Shown piece after piece: positions 35,228-43,323 of a stretch of DNA of 53,466 bases. Numbering within the stretch: the stretch's first letter is position 1; every line of letters begins with the position of its first letter. The notes beneath the pieces were generated by a model. It was not told the origin of the DNA and ran no database searches. It worked only from the letters and a program-made list of their open reading frames with translations. The DNA lies in contig JACPVX010000006.1 of the NCBI GenBank assembly GCA_016191555.1, forward strand, positions 1 through 53,466, given 5' to 3'. The stretch comes from Bacteroidota bacterium (lineage in GTDB: Bacteria > Bacteroidota > Bacteroidia > Cytophagales > Cyclobacteriaceae). Both the position numbers and the translations under genes were made by a program.

Positions 35228-35254
35228 AGCTCCGTGTTTGGCGGGGCTTTTTTT
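35228..35254 (+). terminator. Duplicated terminator
   Basis: The stem AGCTCCG / CGGGGCT with loop TGTTTGG and a run of seven Ts is the second copy of the tRNA-Pro terminator. It probably ends any transcript of the GIY-YIG gene. The remaining bases to 35364 hold nothing else that I recognise. Confidence 0.8.
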
Positions 35255-35364
35255 GTTTCTAGGCATTTCACCGTTTAAGCCAAAATTGCAAGACAGATTT
35301 TTTCTCTAATTCTTGCTTGGGATTAGCCTCAGCCCCTCTCCTTTCGCCCATCGTATTTAATAGT

Positions 35365-35372
35365 TATCTTTG
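35365..35372 (+). promoter_or_regulatory. -7 promoter element of trhO
   Basis: TATCTTTG is a perfect TAnnTTTG, 22 bases before the ATG of trhO. A TTTC at 35342-35345, at a spacing of 19 bases, could be a weak -33 element. Confidence 0.5.
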
Positions 35373-35394
35373 TCGGTAGTTTAGCAAGGCATTT

Positions 35395-36435
35395 ATGGCT
35401 CTTTACAATCGTATCAACGGCAAAGAATTGAAGGAGAAACTTCAGCATCTGCAAGAAGAAAGAACAACTGTTTCATTTTATAAGTATCATCAACTGGCCG
35501 ATCCCAAAGCTTTTCGCGATGAATTGTATTTGTTGTTTGATCAGCTTCATATCCTAGGACGCATTTATGTAGCACATGAAGGCATCAACGCACAAATCAG
35601 CGTGCCTACCACTTCTTTCGAAACGTTTCGTTCGCAATTGTTCAGCATTTCGTTTTTAAATGGCATTCGTCTAAACACAGCCGTAGATGATAATGGCAAA
35701 TCGTTCTTCAAACTAAAAATATTGGTGCGCAACAAAATTGTGGCGGACGGACTGAATGATGCCACGTTTGATGTAACCGATCGCGGTAAGCATGTTAATG
35801 CGAAAGAGTTTAACGAACTGGCTGAAAACCCTGAGACATTAATTGTCGACATGCGCAACCACTACGAAAGCGAAGTGGGACATTTCAAGAACGCGATCTG
35901 CCCGGATGTAGATACGTTTCGCGAAGAGCTGAAAGTGGTGGAAGATCTCCTGGAAAAAGAAAAAGATAAAAACCTGCTGATGTATTGCACCGGTGGCATT
36001 CGCTGCGAAAAGGCAAGTGCATGGTTTAAACATCGTGGATTTAAAAATGTGTTTCAGTTAGATGGTGGCATTATTGAATATGCACGTCAGGTAAAAACGC
36101 AAGGATTAGAGAATAAATTCATCGGCAAAAACTTTGTGTTTGATGAACGACTTGGCGAACGCATCTCCGATGACATCATCAGCACCTGCCACCAGTGTGG
36201 AAAGCCTTGCGATACACATACCAATTGCAAAAACGATGGCTGCCACTTGTTATTCATTCAGTGCGAAGAGTGTGCAGAAAAATTTGCGGGTTGCTGTTCA
36301 ACAGAATGCAAAGACATTATCGCACTGCCGGTAGAAGAACAAAAGCAAGTTCGAAAAGGAATTAACAAAGGCCGTCAGGTATTTAAGAAGGGGCGCAAGC
36401 TGAAAGATCAACTGACACCTCAATCCACGGAATGA
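35395..36435 (+). CDS. trhO: tRNA uridine-34 hydroxylase TrhO (rhodanese family)
   Basis: A 346-residue TrhO/YceA protein. It catalyses oxygen-dependent 5-hydroxylation of U34 in certain tRNAs. It has an N-terminal ferredoxin-like domain (about 25-115, with GRIYVAHEGINAQISVP) and a rhodanese domain (about 130-240). The active Cys198 is in LLMYCTGGIRCEKASAWF. A Cys-rich zinc-like end follows (CHQCGKPCDTHTNCKNDGC and CEECAEKF). It is full length. The upstream promoter element and the ATGA overlap with mogA show a two-gene unit. Its known substrates include proline tRNA with U34, and a tRNA-Pro(UGG) gene lies just upstream. Confidence 0.92.
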   Translation: MALYNRINGKELKEKLQHLQEERTTVSFYKYHQLADPKAFRDELYLLFDQLHILGRIYVAHEGINAQISVPTTSFETFRSQLFSISFLNGIRLNTAVDDNGKSFFKLKILVRNKIVADGLNDATFDVTDRGKHVNAKEFNELAENPETLIVDMRNHYESEVGHFKNAICPDVDTFREELKVVEDLLEKEKDKNLLMYCTGGIRCEKASAWFKHRGFKNVFQLDGGIIEYARQVKTQGLENKFIGKNFVFDERLGERISDDIISTCHQCGKPCDTHTNCKNDGCHLLFIQCEECAEKFAGCCSTECKDIIALPVEEQKQVRKGINKGRQVFKKGRKLKDQLTPQSTE

Positions 36436-36974
36436 TTCGCATCGGCATCATCAATGTATCAGACAGGGCGAGCAGGGGCATTTATGAAGATACTCCGGGA
36501 CAAGCTATTGTGGCCACCCTCAACGAATATCTGATCAGCCCGTGGGAAAAAGAGTATGCCGTGATTCCCGATGAACAGGAATTAATCGAGCAGACGCTGA
36601 TCGACATGGCCGATCAGAAGAGTTGTTGCCTGATTGTAACCTGCGGAGGCACGGGGCCTTCAAAACGTGATGTTACCCCCGAAGCCACCGAGGCTGTATG
36701 CAACAAAATGATGCCCGGTTTTGGTGAACTGATGCGCAGCGTAAGCCTGCAATATGTTGCCACTGCTATTTTATCGCGCCAAACGGCAGGCATACGAAAT
36801 AGAACTTTAATTGTAAATTTACCAGGGAAACCGAAAGCCATCCGACAATGTCTGGATGCCGTTTTCCCGGCTATCCCCTATTGCATCGATTTATTAGAAG
36901 GACCGTTTCTGGAATGCAATACCGAAGTGATTAAAGTATTTCGCCCGAAGGAAGAAACAACTCCCAAGGCGTAA
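36432..36974 (+). CDS. mogA: Molybdopterin adenylyltransferase MogA
   Basis: A 180-residue MogA/MoaB-family protein that adenylates molybdopterin before molybdenum insertion. The motif VTCGGTGPSKRDVTPEA is the family's G-G-T-G phosphate-binding signature, and LIVNLPGKPKAIRQCLDAVFPAIPYCIDLL is the typical C-terminus. It overlaps trhO by four bases. No other molybdenum cofactor gene is in the window, so it is separated from the rest of its pathway. Confidence 0.9.
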   Translation: MIRIGIINVSDRASRGIYEDTPGQAIVATLNEYLISPWEKEYAVIPDEQELIEQTLIDMADQKSCCLIVTCGGTGPSKRDVTPEATEAVCNKMMPGFGELMRSVSLQYVATAILSRQTAGIRNRTLIVNLPGKPKAIRQCLDAVFPAIPYCIDLLEGPFLECNTEVIKVFRPKEETTPKA

Positions 36975-37008
36975 TCGCAATTGTTAATACATTGAATCAT
37001 TAGTCCGA

Positions 37009-37989
37009 ATGGCAAGAATAAAATATTACTATGACACGGAAACGTGCAAGTACGAGCGGATTCGCACGAGCACGGGTGATATTGTCTTGAATACTTTGGG
37101 AATCTTATCCCTCACATTGACCATGGCGGTGGGTTTGATGTTTTTATACAGCAGCTATTTCGAATCGCCACGTGAACTTCTCCTGAGCAACGAAGTGAAA
37201 GAATTGGAGTTCATGTACAGCAACTTAGAAAAGCAAATTGAAAAGCTGGATGCCGAACTGGCCAACATGGAATACCGCGATGATAATATCTACAGGGCTG
37301 TATTGGGTGCTGAGCCCATTGACAAAAGTGTGCGCGATGCAGGCGTAGGTGGCATTGATCGTTATGAAGACATCAAGAAGAAGAATATCGTGCACGAAGA
37401 TTTTTTATTAAAACTGCATGAGCGCGTAGATAAATTAAAACGCAAAGTGTACATCGAATCCAAATCGCAGGATGAGGTAATAGCGCTGGCGGAGAATAAA
37501 GAAAAACTATTTGCTGCCATTCCGGCTATTCAACCGGTATCCAACAAACAGCTGATTGCGTTGGCTTCCGGGTTTGGGATGCGCATTCATCCGGTTTACA
37601 AAGTGCGCAAAATGCATACTGGCGTTGACTTCGCTGCCACTATTGGCACACCTATATATGCAACGGCTGATGGTGTCATCGATAAATTGGAAGTGAGCTT
37701 TAGTGGCTACGGCAAAGTGCTTGAAATCGATCATGGCTTTGGCTACCGCACGCGATTTGCCCACATGCACGGTTTCAATGTGCGCTTCGGACAAAAAGTA
37801 AAACGTGGAGATCTGATTGGTTATGTTGGCGATACCGGACTTTCTACTGCGCCACATTTGCATTATGAAGTGTTTGTAAACGGAGTACATGTGAATCCCA
37901 TCCATTACTTCTTCAATGATTTGAACGCGAAAGATTACGAACGCATCATTCAATTGGCGTCAGTCGAAAATCAATCTCTTGGCATGTAG
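37009..37989 (+). CDS. M23 (LytM) family peptidase, membrane-anchored
   Basis: A 326-residue protein with one membrane segment (about 28-50), a coiled coil (about 58-90) and a C-terminal M23 endopeptidase domain (about 185-300). The zinc ligands are the His and Asp in RKMHTGVDFAA and the last His in APHLHYEVFVNG. An FGMRIHPVYK stretch marks the domain start. All catalytic residues are present. It should cut peptidoglycan peptides in the periplasm. This architecture is common in Bacteroidota. It is convergent with the NUDIX gene, only seven bases away. Confidence 0.88.
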   Translation: MARIKYYYDTETCKYERIRTSTGDIVLNTLGILSLTLTMAVGLMFLYSSYFESPRELLLSNEVKELEFMYSNLEKQIEKLDAELANMEYRDDNIYRAVLGAEPIDKSVRDAGVGGIDRYEDIKKKNIVHEDFLLKLHERVDKLKRKVYIESKSQDEVIALAENKEKLFAAIPAIQPVSNKQLIALASGFGMRIHPVYKVRKMHTGVDFAATIGTPIYATADGVIDKLEVSFSGYGKVLEIDHGFGYRTRFAHMHGFNVRFGQKVKRGDLIGYVGDTGLSTAPHLHYEVFVNGVHVNPIHYFFNDLNAKDYERIIQLASVENQSLGM

Positions 37990-37996
37990 TTGCCGA

Positions 37997-38641
37997 TTAT
38001 TGGCTCACGATCTCTTGTACGATTACGCGTAGTTCGTTGAGCATCATAGCCGTGGCACCCCAAACCACTTCGCCTTCAATTTCAAAATGAGGAGCCAACA
38101 TGGGATACACTTTCGCAGCTAGTATTTCTTTGGTGCGAATGGCGTTGGGTTGAATTAAGTCAGTCAGGTTGCCCTCAATGATTCTCACCACTTCCGACTC
38201 TTGAGCCTGATACAATGGTCGTGTCTGCACAAAGCCGATCACGGGTACTACCATGAAGTTGCTAGGCATTACAAAAAATTGGCTGAGTTGACCGATCACT
38301 TTTATCTGGTCCGAACGTACACCAATTTCTTCTTCTGTTTCGCGCAAGGCAGTTTCAATAGCCGTCTCTCCCGGTTCAGCCTTTCCGCCCGGCAAACTTA
38401 CCTGCCCGCTGTGTGCCCCGAGGTATTCGTGCCGCTTCGTTAATGGAAACTTGATTTGTTCGCCATCCGGATAAAGTAAAATCATGACGCTGCCCGGCTT
38501 TGGTGGAAGTGAATGATCAAATTTGGGTTTAATCAATCCGGTTGGCGTAGCACGTAATGGCTCGTGTGCCTCGGCTCCCGGCAAGGGTTGTTGTAATCGT
38601 TGATGAAGTCGATCGAGTAAAGAGGGCCACATCATTTGCAA
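37997..38641 (-). CDS. NUDIX hydrolase, CoA-pyrophosphatase type
   Basis: A 214-residue NUDIX protein. The Nudix box is GGKAEPGETAIETALRETEEEIGV (G-x5-E-x7-R-E-x2-E-E-x-G). It is preceded by FPLTKRHEYLGAHSGQVSLPGG, the block marking the CoA diphosphatase (NudL/YeaB) subfamily. It probably hydrolyses CoA or related dinucleotides in the cytoplasm. The start overlaps the 3' end of the TPR lipoprotein gene by ten bases, so the two share a transcript. Confidence 0.88.
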   Translation of the reverse strand: MQMMWPSLLDRLHQRLQQPLPGAEAHEPLRATPTGLIKPKFDHSLPPKPGSVMILLYPDGEQIKFPLTKRHEYLGAHSGQVSLPGGKAEPGETAIETALRETEEEIGVRSDQIKVIGQLSQFFVMPSNFMVVPVIGFVQTRPLYQAQESEVVRIIEGNLTDLIQPNAIRTKEILAAKVYPMLAPHFEIEGEVVWGATAMMLNELRVIVQEIVSQ

Positions 38642-39663
38642 TACTTGATTAGATCGGCAGTCAGCATCTGATCGCCACGCTGCTCAGATTGGCGAAATGC
38701 ATCACACGCTTCTTTTCGTTTATTGTTTTTCGCGTAAGCGGTGCCGAGGTAAAAATAAATTCTATCGATAAAAGAATCCATTTTCTCAGCTTGCAGGAGC
38801 AATCGTTCCGCTGACACATAATCTTCTTTCATCAAATAGAGAATGCCTTTGTTGCGGTAAGCCCAACCATTGTATGGATCGGCCGACATGCTTTCGTTAA
38901 TGTCTTTCTCTGCTTTGGTGAGGTCATTCAAACGCAAATAGATAAACCCACGATTGTTTAGAAAATAAGCTTGCTTCGGATCGATGTCAATCGCCTGGTT
39001 AATGTGTTTCAGGGCTGCTTCGAAATTTCCTTTTTCAATGTCGATCAACGCCAACGTGTTGTAAATATTGGGCTCATCCGCTTTTAGGGTCTGTGCTTGA
39101 CTCAACTCTTGCAAAGCAGTTTCATAATTGCGCTTGTAGTATTGCACGATGGCGTGATTCACCTGATAATCGACATTGCCTGGCGACAGTGTCATCGCCT
39201 TGGAAAAAGACTCCAGCGCTTTATCGAACTCGCGCATCTTGGTGAAAACTAAGCCTTTCGTAAAGTAAGCCAAGGCAGTATCAGGCTTTGCGACAATCAC
39301 TTTCGTGAGATCATCGAGTGCCTGAAAGTAGGCCTTGGTTTCATAAGCGGCATTGGCTCGGTTAATCAAAGCATGCACAAAATCGGGCCTGCACTCGATT
39401 GCTTTTGAATATTTCTCCAGCGCCACATCAAAACGCTTTTGTTCAAAGTAAACGGTTCCAAGATTATTCCACGCTTCCGCATAACAAGGTTCCAAGCGAA
39501 TGGCCTCGCCATAGTAATAAGAAGCCTGCTCATAGCTGTGTTCGCGAGCAGCAATGTTGCCCTTCAGCAAAAACTGTTGCAAGCGCGTTTCTTTAGAGTC
39601 GCACGCCAGCAAACACACTGCTAGTAAAAGAAAAAGGAATGGTCTCATGGATAATTTCATCAT
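38632..39663 (-). CDS. TPR-repeat lipoprotein
   Basis: A protein of about 343 residues with a lipoprotein signal (FLFLLLAVCLLAC) followed by eight to nine tandem TPR units (for example AEAWNNLGTVYFEQKRFDVALEKYSKAIE and YRNKGILYLMKEDYVSAERLLLQAEK). The start is set at 39663, where two adjacent ATGs precede the signal sequence. The longer frame from 39720 adds 19 residues that would spoil the signal peptide. It should be a periplasm-facing scaffold for protein contacts. The partner is unknown. Confidence 0.82.
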   Translation of the reverse strand: MMKLSMRPFLFLLLAVCLLACDSKETRLQQFLLKGNIAAREHSYEQASYYYGEAIRLEPCYAEAWNNLGTVYFEQKRFDVALEKYSKAIECRPDFVHALINRANAAYETKAYFQALDDLTKVIVAKPDTALAYFTKGLVFTKMREFDKALESFSKAMTLSPGNVDYQVNHAIVQYYKRNYETALQELSQAQTLKADEPNIYNTLALIDIEKGNFEAALKHINQAIDIDPKQAYFLNNRGFIYLRLNDLTKAEKDINESMSADPYNGWAYRNKGILYLMKEDYVSAERLLLQAEKMDSFIDRIYFYLGTAYAKNNKRKEACDAFRQSEQRGDQMLTADLIKYCK

Positions 39664-39734
39664 TAAACGAAGTCTGTGAAAACAGAACGGCTGTAAAAAT
39701 ACACATAAACTTAACCGCAAAGGCTAACACTTGT

Positions 39735-39765
39735 TTTGGAGGAATTATAAAAATATTTATGCTTG
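39735..39765 (+). promoter_or_regulatory. Promoter of the his operon
   Basis: TTTG (39735-39738), 19 bases, then TATGCTTG (39758-39765), one mismatch from TAnnTTTG. It lies about 45 bases before the leader peptide ATG and diverges from the TPR gene. Confidence 0.55.
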
Positions 39766-39808
39766 AATTTTGAATACTAAAACCTTATCCCTTTCTTTGA
39801 GCCATCAA

Positions 39809-39877
39809 ATGACAACAACTCAAAACATTCATCGCCATCACCATACAACTAGCTTGTCTGGCGGCTTTATGTTTTGA
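39809..39877 (+). CDS. hisL: His operon leader peptide
   Basis: A 22-codon reading frame, ATG at 39809 to TGA at 39877. Residues 8-12 are H-R-H-H-H, four histidine codons (CAT, CAT, CAC, CAT) around one Arg. It sits between the promoter and the terminator hairpin before hisG. This is the arrangement of a histidine leader peptide whose translation senses charged tRNA-His. Histidine is otherwise rare, so the cluster is very unlikely by chance. Direct evidence of translation is lacking. Confidence 0.8.
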   Translation: MTTTQNIHRHHHTTSLSGGFMF

Positions 39878-39932
39878 TCTGATTATAAAGATTTACTCAA
39901 AAAAGGCTTGCCAACAATGGCGAGCCTTTTTT
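39854..39932 (+). promoter_or_regulatory. His attenuator with antiterminator and terminator
   Basis: The terminator is GGCTTGCC (39905-39912) pairing with GGCGAGCC (39919-39926), followed by six Ts. The competing stem uses TTGTCTGGC (39854-39862, inside the leader peptide frame) against GCCAACAA (39910-39917), with one bulged C. The second arm overlaps the left arm and loop of the terminator, so the two structures exclude each other. A ribosome stalled at the His codons would favour the antiterminator, which leads to hisG expression when histidine is scarce. Confidence 0.78.
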
Positions 39933-39975
39933 GTTTGTTAAGAATTTGAATTAAAATGATAACTATAAAAACCGT

Positions 39976-40836
39976 ATGATTACACCACTCCGCATTGCCA
40001 TTCAAAAGTCAGGTCGCCTTCAGGAAGACTCACTGAAGTTGTTGAAAGAAAGCGGCCTGCATTTCAGCAATGGCAAAGATCAACTGAAAACCCAAGCGCG
40101 GAATTTCCCAATCGAATTGCTCTTCTTACGTGATGACGATATTCCGCAATACGTGGAAGACCAAGTTGCCGATGCGGGCATTGTAGGTGAAAATGTGCTG
40201 ATCGAAAAACAGAAAAAGAATGAGTTGGTGAAGCGTCTGGACTTTGCCAAATGTAGACTCTCCATTGCCGTTCCGCGCTCAGAAAACTATACCGGAATTT
40301 CATACCTGCAAGGAAAAAACATCGCTACCTCCTACCCGGTGATTGTGCAACAATTCTTAGATAAGCACGGCATTCAGGCAGGCATACACGAAATCAGTGG
40401 ATCAGTCGAAATCGCTCCGGGCATTGGTTTGGCAGATGCCATCTGCGACATTGTAAGTACCGGCAGCACGTTGCTAAGCAATGGATTGAAAGAAGTGGAA
40501 ACCGTCATTCAAAGTGAAGCCGTATTAATTGCCACTCCCAATCTCGCCAGCGACAAAAAACAAATCTTGGATAAGCTGATCTTCCGCATCAGTGCAGTGC
40601 AGTCGGCCAAAAACAACAAATACATTTTGCTGAACTGCCCGAATGAAGCCATCGAAAAAATTACAAGCGTCATCCCTGGTATGAAAAGCCCGACCATTAT
40701 GCCATTGAGTCGCACGGGCTGGTCGAGTTTGCATTCTGTTGTCGATGAAAATGACTTTTGGGAAAAGATTGATTTACTAAAGTCATTCGGTGCCGAAGGA
40801 ATTTTGGTGATACCTATTGAGAAGATGATTGCTTAA
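39976..40836 (+). CDS. hisG: ATP phosphoribosyltransferase HisG, long form
   Basis: A 286-residue HisG, the first and feedback-controlled step of histidine synthesis, joining ATP and PRPP. The length and the C-terminal extension from about residue 205 show the long form with its own regulatory ACT-like domain, so no HisZ is needed. Family blocks include RIAIQKSGRLQEDSLKLLKESG, VADAGIVGENVL, and ADAICDIVSTGSTLLSNGL for PRPP binding. The leader attenuator ends 43 bases upstream. Confidence 0.95.
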   Translation: MITPLRIAIQKSGRLQEDSLKLLKESGLHFSNGKDQLKTQARNFPIELLFLRDDDIPQYVEDQVADAGIVGENVLIEKQKKNELVKRLDFAKCRLSIAVPRSENYTGISYLQGKNIATSYPVIVQQFLDKHGIQAGIHEISGSVEIAPGIGLADAICDIVSTGSTLLSNGLKEVETVIQSEAVLIATPNLASDKKQILDKLIFRISAVQSAKNNKYILLNCPNEAIEKITSVIPGMKSPTIMPLSRTGWSSLHSVVDENDFWEKIDLLKSFGAEGILVIPIEKMIA

Positions 40837-40888
40837 AATAGACGAGAGACTTGAGGTGTAAGATTTGAGAAATACAAATTAGATAACG

Positions 40889-42169
40889 ATGAAAGTTGAG
40901 ATAAATCCTGCGAGAGAAAACTGGAAGACACTTTGCCAGCGGCCGCAACTGGAGTTGGAATATTTAGAAGGTGTAGTGAACAACATTCTGACCCGCGTAA
41001 AAAAATCAGGTGACGAGGCGCTGCGCGAATTGACAAAACAATTTGACGGCATTGCACTTACCAACTTGGCGGCAACCACCGAAGAAGTAAATGCAGCCAT
41101 TGCGTCTTTACCTGATTCGCTTAAGCAATCCATTACACAAGCAGCTGCCAACATTGAAAAGTTTCACGCAGCACAACGTAATCCGGTAGTTCAAATTGAA
41201 ACCATGCCGGGTGTTACCTGCTGGCGCAAGCAAGTGGCCATTCAAAGCGTAGGCATTTACATTCCCGGTGGCTCAGCGCCTTTGTTTTCTACGGTATTGA
41301 TGCTGGGTATTCCAGCTAAGATTGCCGGATGCAAAGAAGTGGTTTTGTGTACACCTCCTGCTACAGATGGAACGATTCATCCTGCCATTTTATTTGCTGC
41401 CTCACTAGCAGGTATCACTAAAATTTACAAAGTAGGTGGTGCGCAAGCTATCGCAGCGATGGCCTACGGCACGGCTACCATTCCACAAGTCGATAAGATC
41501 TTTGGTCCCGGAAATCAATACGTAACCAAAGCGAAGCAACTCATCAACCAATCGGGTACCGCCATCGATATGCCGGCCGGTCCATCTGAAGTATTGGTGA
41601 TTGCCGATAGTCAGGCAAATCCTTCATTCATTGCAGCCGATCTGTTATCACAAGCCGAACATGGTGCCGACAGCCAAGTGGTGTTGGTGACGAAAGATGC
41701 AGAGTTGGTTAAGAAAACTGAAGCTGCGTTGGAAGAACAATTACTCCAACTGCCCCGCCAAAAAATTGCACGCGAAGCATTGAAAAATAGTTTGGCTATT
41801 GTATTGAGTAACGATGAGCAAGTGATCGATTTTGTGAATGCGTATGCTCCCGAGCACTTAATCATCAATACAAAGGACGCGGATGCCTTAGGCGAACGCA
41901 TCACCAATGCAGGCTCGATCTTCTTGGGTGCGTATTCTCCTGAGTCTGTGGGCGACTATGCATCAGGTACTAACCACACCTTGCCAACCAATGGCTACGC
42001 AAAAGCATACAGTGGTGTATCACTGGATAGTTTCACCAAATCCATCACCGTTCAAAAATTAACCAAAGAAGGACTTGATCTTTTGGGGCCGATTGTGGAA
42101 GAGATGGCAGAAGCCGAGCAACTAAAAGGACACGCGCAGGCTGTGCGCGTTCGAAGAAATTATAATTGA
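40889..42169 (+). CDS. hisD: Histidinol dehydrogenase HisD
   Basis: A 426-residue HisD that oxidises L-histidinol to L-histidine in two NAD steps. Recognisable parts are GVYIPGGSAPLFSTVLM-like VGIYIPGGSAPLFSTVLMLG, VDKIFGPGNQYVTKAK, MPAGPSEVLVIAD, the zinc and catalytic His regions SQAEHGADSQVVLV and YAPEHLII, and SVGDYASGTNHTLPT. It is full length. It lies 52 bases after hisG and six before hisC. Confidence 0.96.
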   Translation: MKVEINPARENWKTLCQRPQLELEYLEGVVNNILTRVKKSGDEALRELTKQFDGIALTNLAATTEEVNAAIASLPDSLKQSITQAAANIEKFHAAQRNPVVQIETMPGVTCWRKQVAIQSVGIYIPGGSAPLFSTVLMLGIPAKIAGCKEVVLCTPPATDGTIHPAILFAASLAGITKIYKVGGAQAIAAMAYGTATIPQVDKIFGPGNQYVTKAKQLINQSGTAIDMPAGPSEVLVIADSQANPSFIAADLLSQAEHGADSQVVLVTKDAELVKKTEAALEEQLLQLPRQKIAREALKNSLAIVLSNDEQVIDFVNAYAPEHLIINTKDADALGERITNAGSIFLGAYSPESVGDYASGTNHTLPTNGYAKAYSGVSLDSFTKSITVQKLTKEGLDLLGPIVEEMAEAEQLKGHAQAVRVRRNYN

Positions 42170-42175
42170 CAAGAC

Positions 42176-43204
42176 ATGGACATCACGCAACTCGTTCGAC
42201 CGAACATTTCAAAACTAAAGCCGTATTCCTCTGCGCGCGAAGATTTCAAAGGAAGTGCTTCGGTATATCTCGATGCGAATGAAAACCCCTACCCTTCCGA
42301 TTTTAATCGCTACCCCGATCCTCATCAGCAAAAGCTGAAAACAAAAATAGCTGCTATCAAACGTATCCCTACCGAAAACATCTTTGTAGGCAATGGAAGC
42401 GATGAGCCCATCGACTTGTTGTTTCGTGCTTTTTGTGAACCGGGTGTAAATAATGTACTGATTCCGGAGCCTACGTATGGAATGTACACCGTGAGTGCGA
42501 ACATCAATAACATTGCGATCAGAAATATTTCATTAACTCCTGATTTTGATTTGGATGTGGATGCCATCTCGAAAGCATGGGATAAAAATACCAAGCTGTT
42601 GTTTCTTTGTTCGCCCAATAATCCTTCCGGCAATTTGCTGAGTGAAGAAAAAATCATTCAGTTGATCAATACCTTTCCGGGATTGGTCGTTGTGGACGAA
42701 GCCTACATTGATTTCACGAAACAGCCCGGGTTCCTTTCGAAGATTAATGATTACTCTAATCTGGTGGTGTTGCAAACATTATCCAAAGCGTGGGGGCTTG
42801 CTTCTCTGCGAATTGGTATGTGCTTCGCGCAACCCGAAATCATTCAAGTGCTGAATAAGATCAAGCCACCCTACAACATCAGCGGCATTAACCAACAACT
42901 CGCAGAACAAGCGTTGAATGAAGTATCACGAAAAGAGAAAACCGTGCAAGAGATCATTGTGCAGAGAGAGTGGCTGAAAAAAGAGTTGAACGAATTACCT
43001 TCCGTTCGTCATGTCTATCCTTCAGAAGCAAATTTCCTCTTAGTCAAAATAGATCGTGCTCGTGAAAAATACCAACAGCTAATTCAAACCGGAGTAGTGG
43101 TGCGTGATCGTTCTTCCGTAATTTTGTGTCAAGATTGCCTTCGAATTACAGTTGGCACGCCATCTGAAAATCAACAACTAGTAGATGCTTTAAAAAAGTT
43201 ATAA
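42176..43204 (+). CDS. hisC: Histidinol-phosphate aminotransferase HisC
   Basis: A 342-residue class I/II aminotransferase converting imidazole-acetol phosphate to histidinol phosphate. Motifs include YLDANENPY, FVGNGSDEPIDLLFRAF, LCSPNNPSGNLL, VVDEAYIDF, the PLP lysine in TLSKAWGLASLRIG, and LRITVGTPSENQQLVDAL at the end. It fits the his operon position exactly. A 117-base repeat-containing gap separates it from hisB. Confidence 0.95.
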   Translation: MDITQLVRPNISKLKPYSSAREDFKGSASVYLDANENPYPSDFNRYPDPHQQKLKTKIAAIKRIPTENIFVGNGSDEPIDLLFRAFCEPGVNNVLIPEPTYGMYTVSANINNIAIRNISLTPDFDLDVDAISKAWDKNTKLLFLCSPNNPSGNLLSEEKIIQLINTFPGLVVVDEAYIDFTKQPGFLSKINDYSNLVVLQTLSKAWGLASLRIGMCFAQPEIIQVLNKIKPPYNISGINQQLAEQALNEVSRKEKTVQEIIVQREWLKKELNELPSVRHVYPSEANFLLVKIDRAREKYQQLIQTGVVVRDRSSVILCQDCLRITVGTPSENQQLVDALKKL

Positions 43205-43223
43205 GAAGAGCTTTAAATTATCA

Positions 43224-43272
43224 ACCACAAAGACACTAAAACACGAAGAAATACACTTAGTGCCATTGTGGT
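43224..43272. repeat. Palindromic intergenic element between hisC and hisB
   Basis: ACCACAA (43224-43230) and CACTAA (43234-43239) pair with TTAGTG (43257-43262) and TTGTGGT (43266-43272), with symmetrical 3-base mismatched spacers (AGA, CCA) between the two stems and a 17-base loop. It looks like a small mobile palindrome, and similar sequences are familiar from intergenic regions of many bacterial genomes. Confidence 0.7.
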
Positions 43273-43281
43273 AAAAAAATT

Positions 43282-43323
43282 AAAAGATAAAAGATAAAAG
43301 ATAAAAGATAAAAGATAAAAGAT
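43282..43323 (+). repeat. Six tandem AAAAGAT units ending in the hisB start codon
   Basis: AAAAGAT is repeated six times without change. The last two bases of the final unit are the first two of the hisB ATG (43322-43324). Each unit changes the leader length by seven bases. Confidence 0.9.

Larger units (their letters stand above)
35140..35277 (+). repeat. Direct repeat, copy 2 (degenerate)
   Basis: This is the second copy of the tRNA-Pro end, terminator and following bases of 34748-34874. It is longer because of an extra hairpin-forming segment in the T arm. It lies 30 bases after the GIY-YIG stop. Confidence 0.85.
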
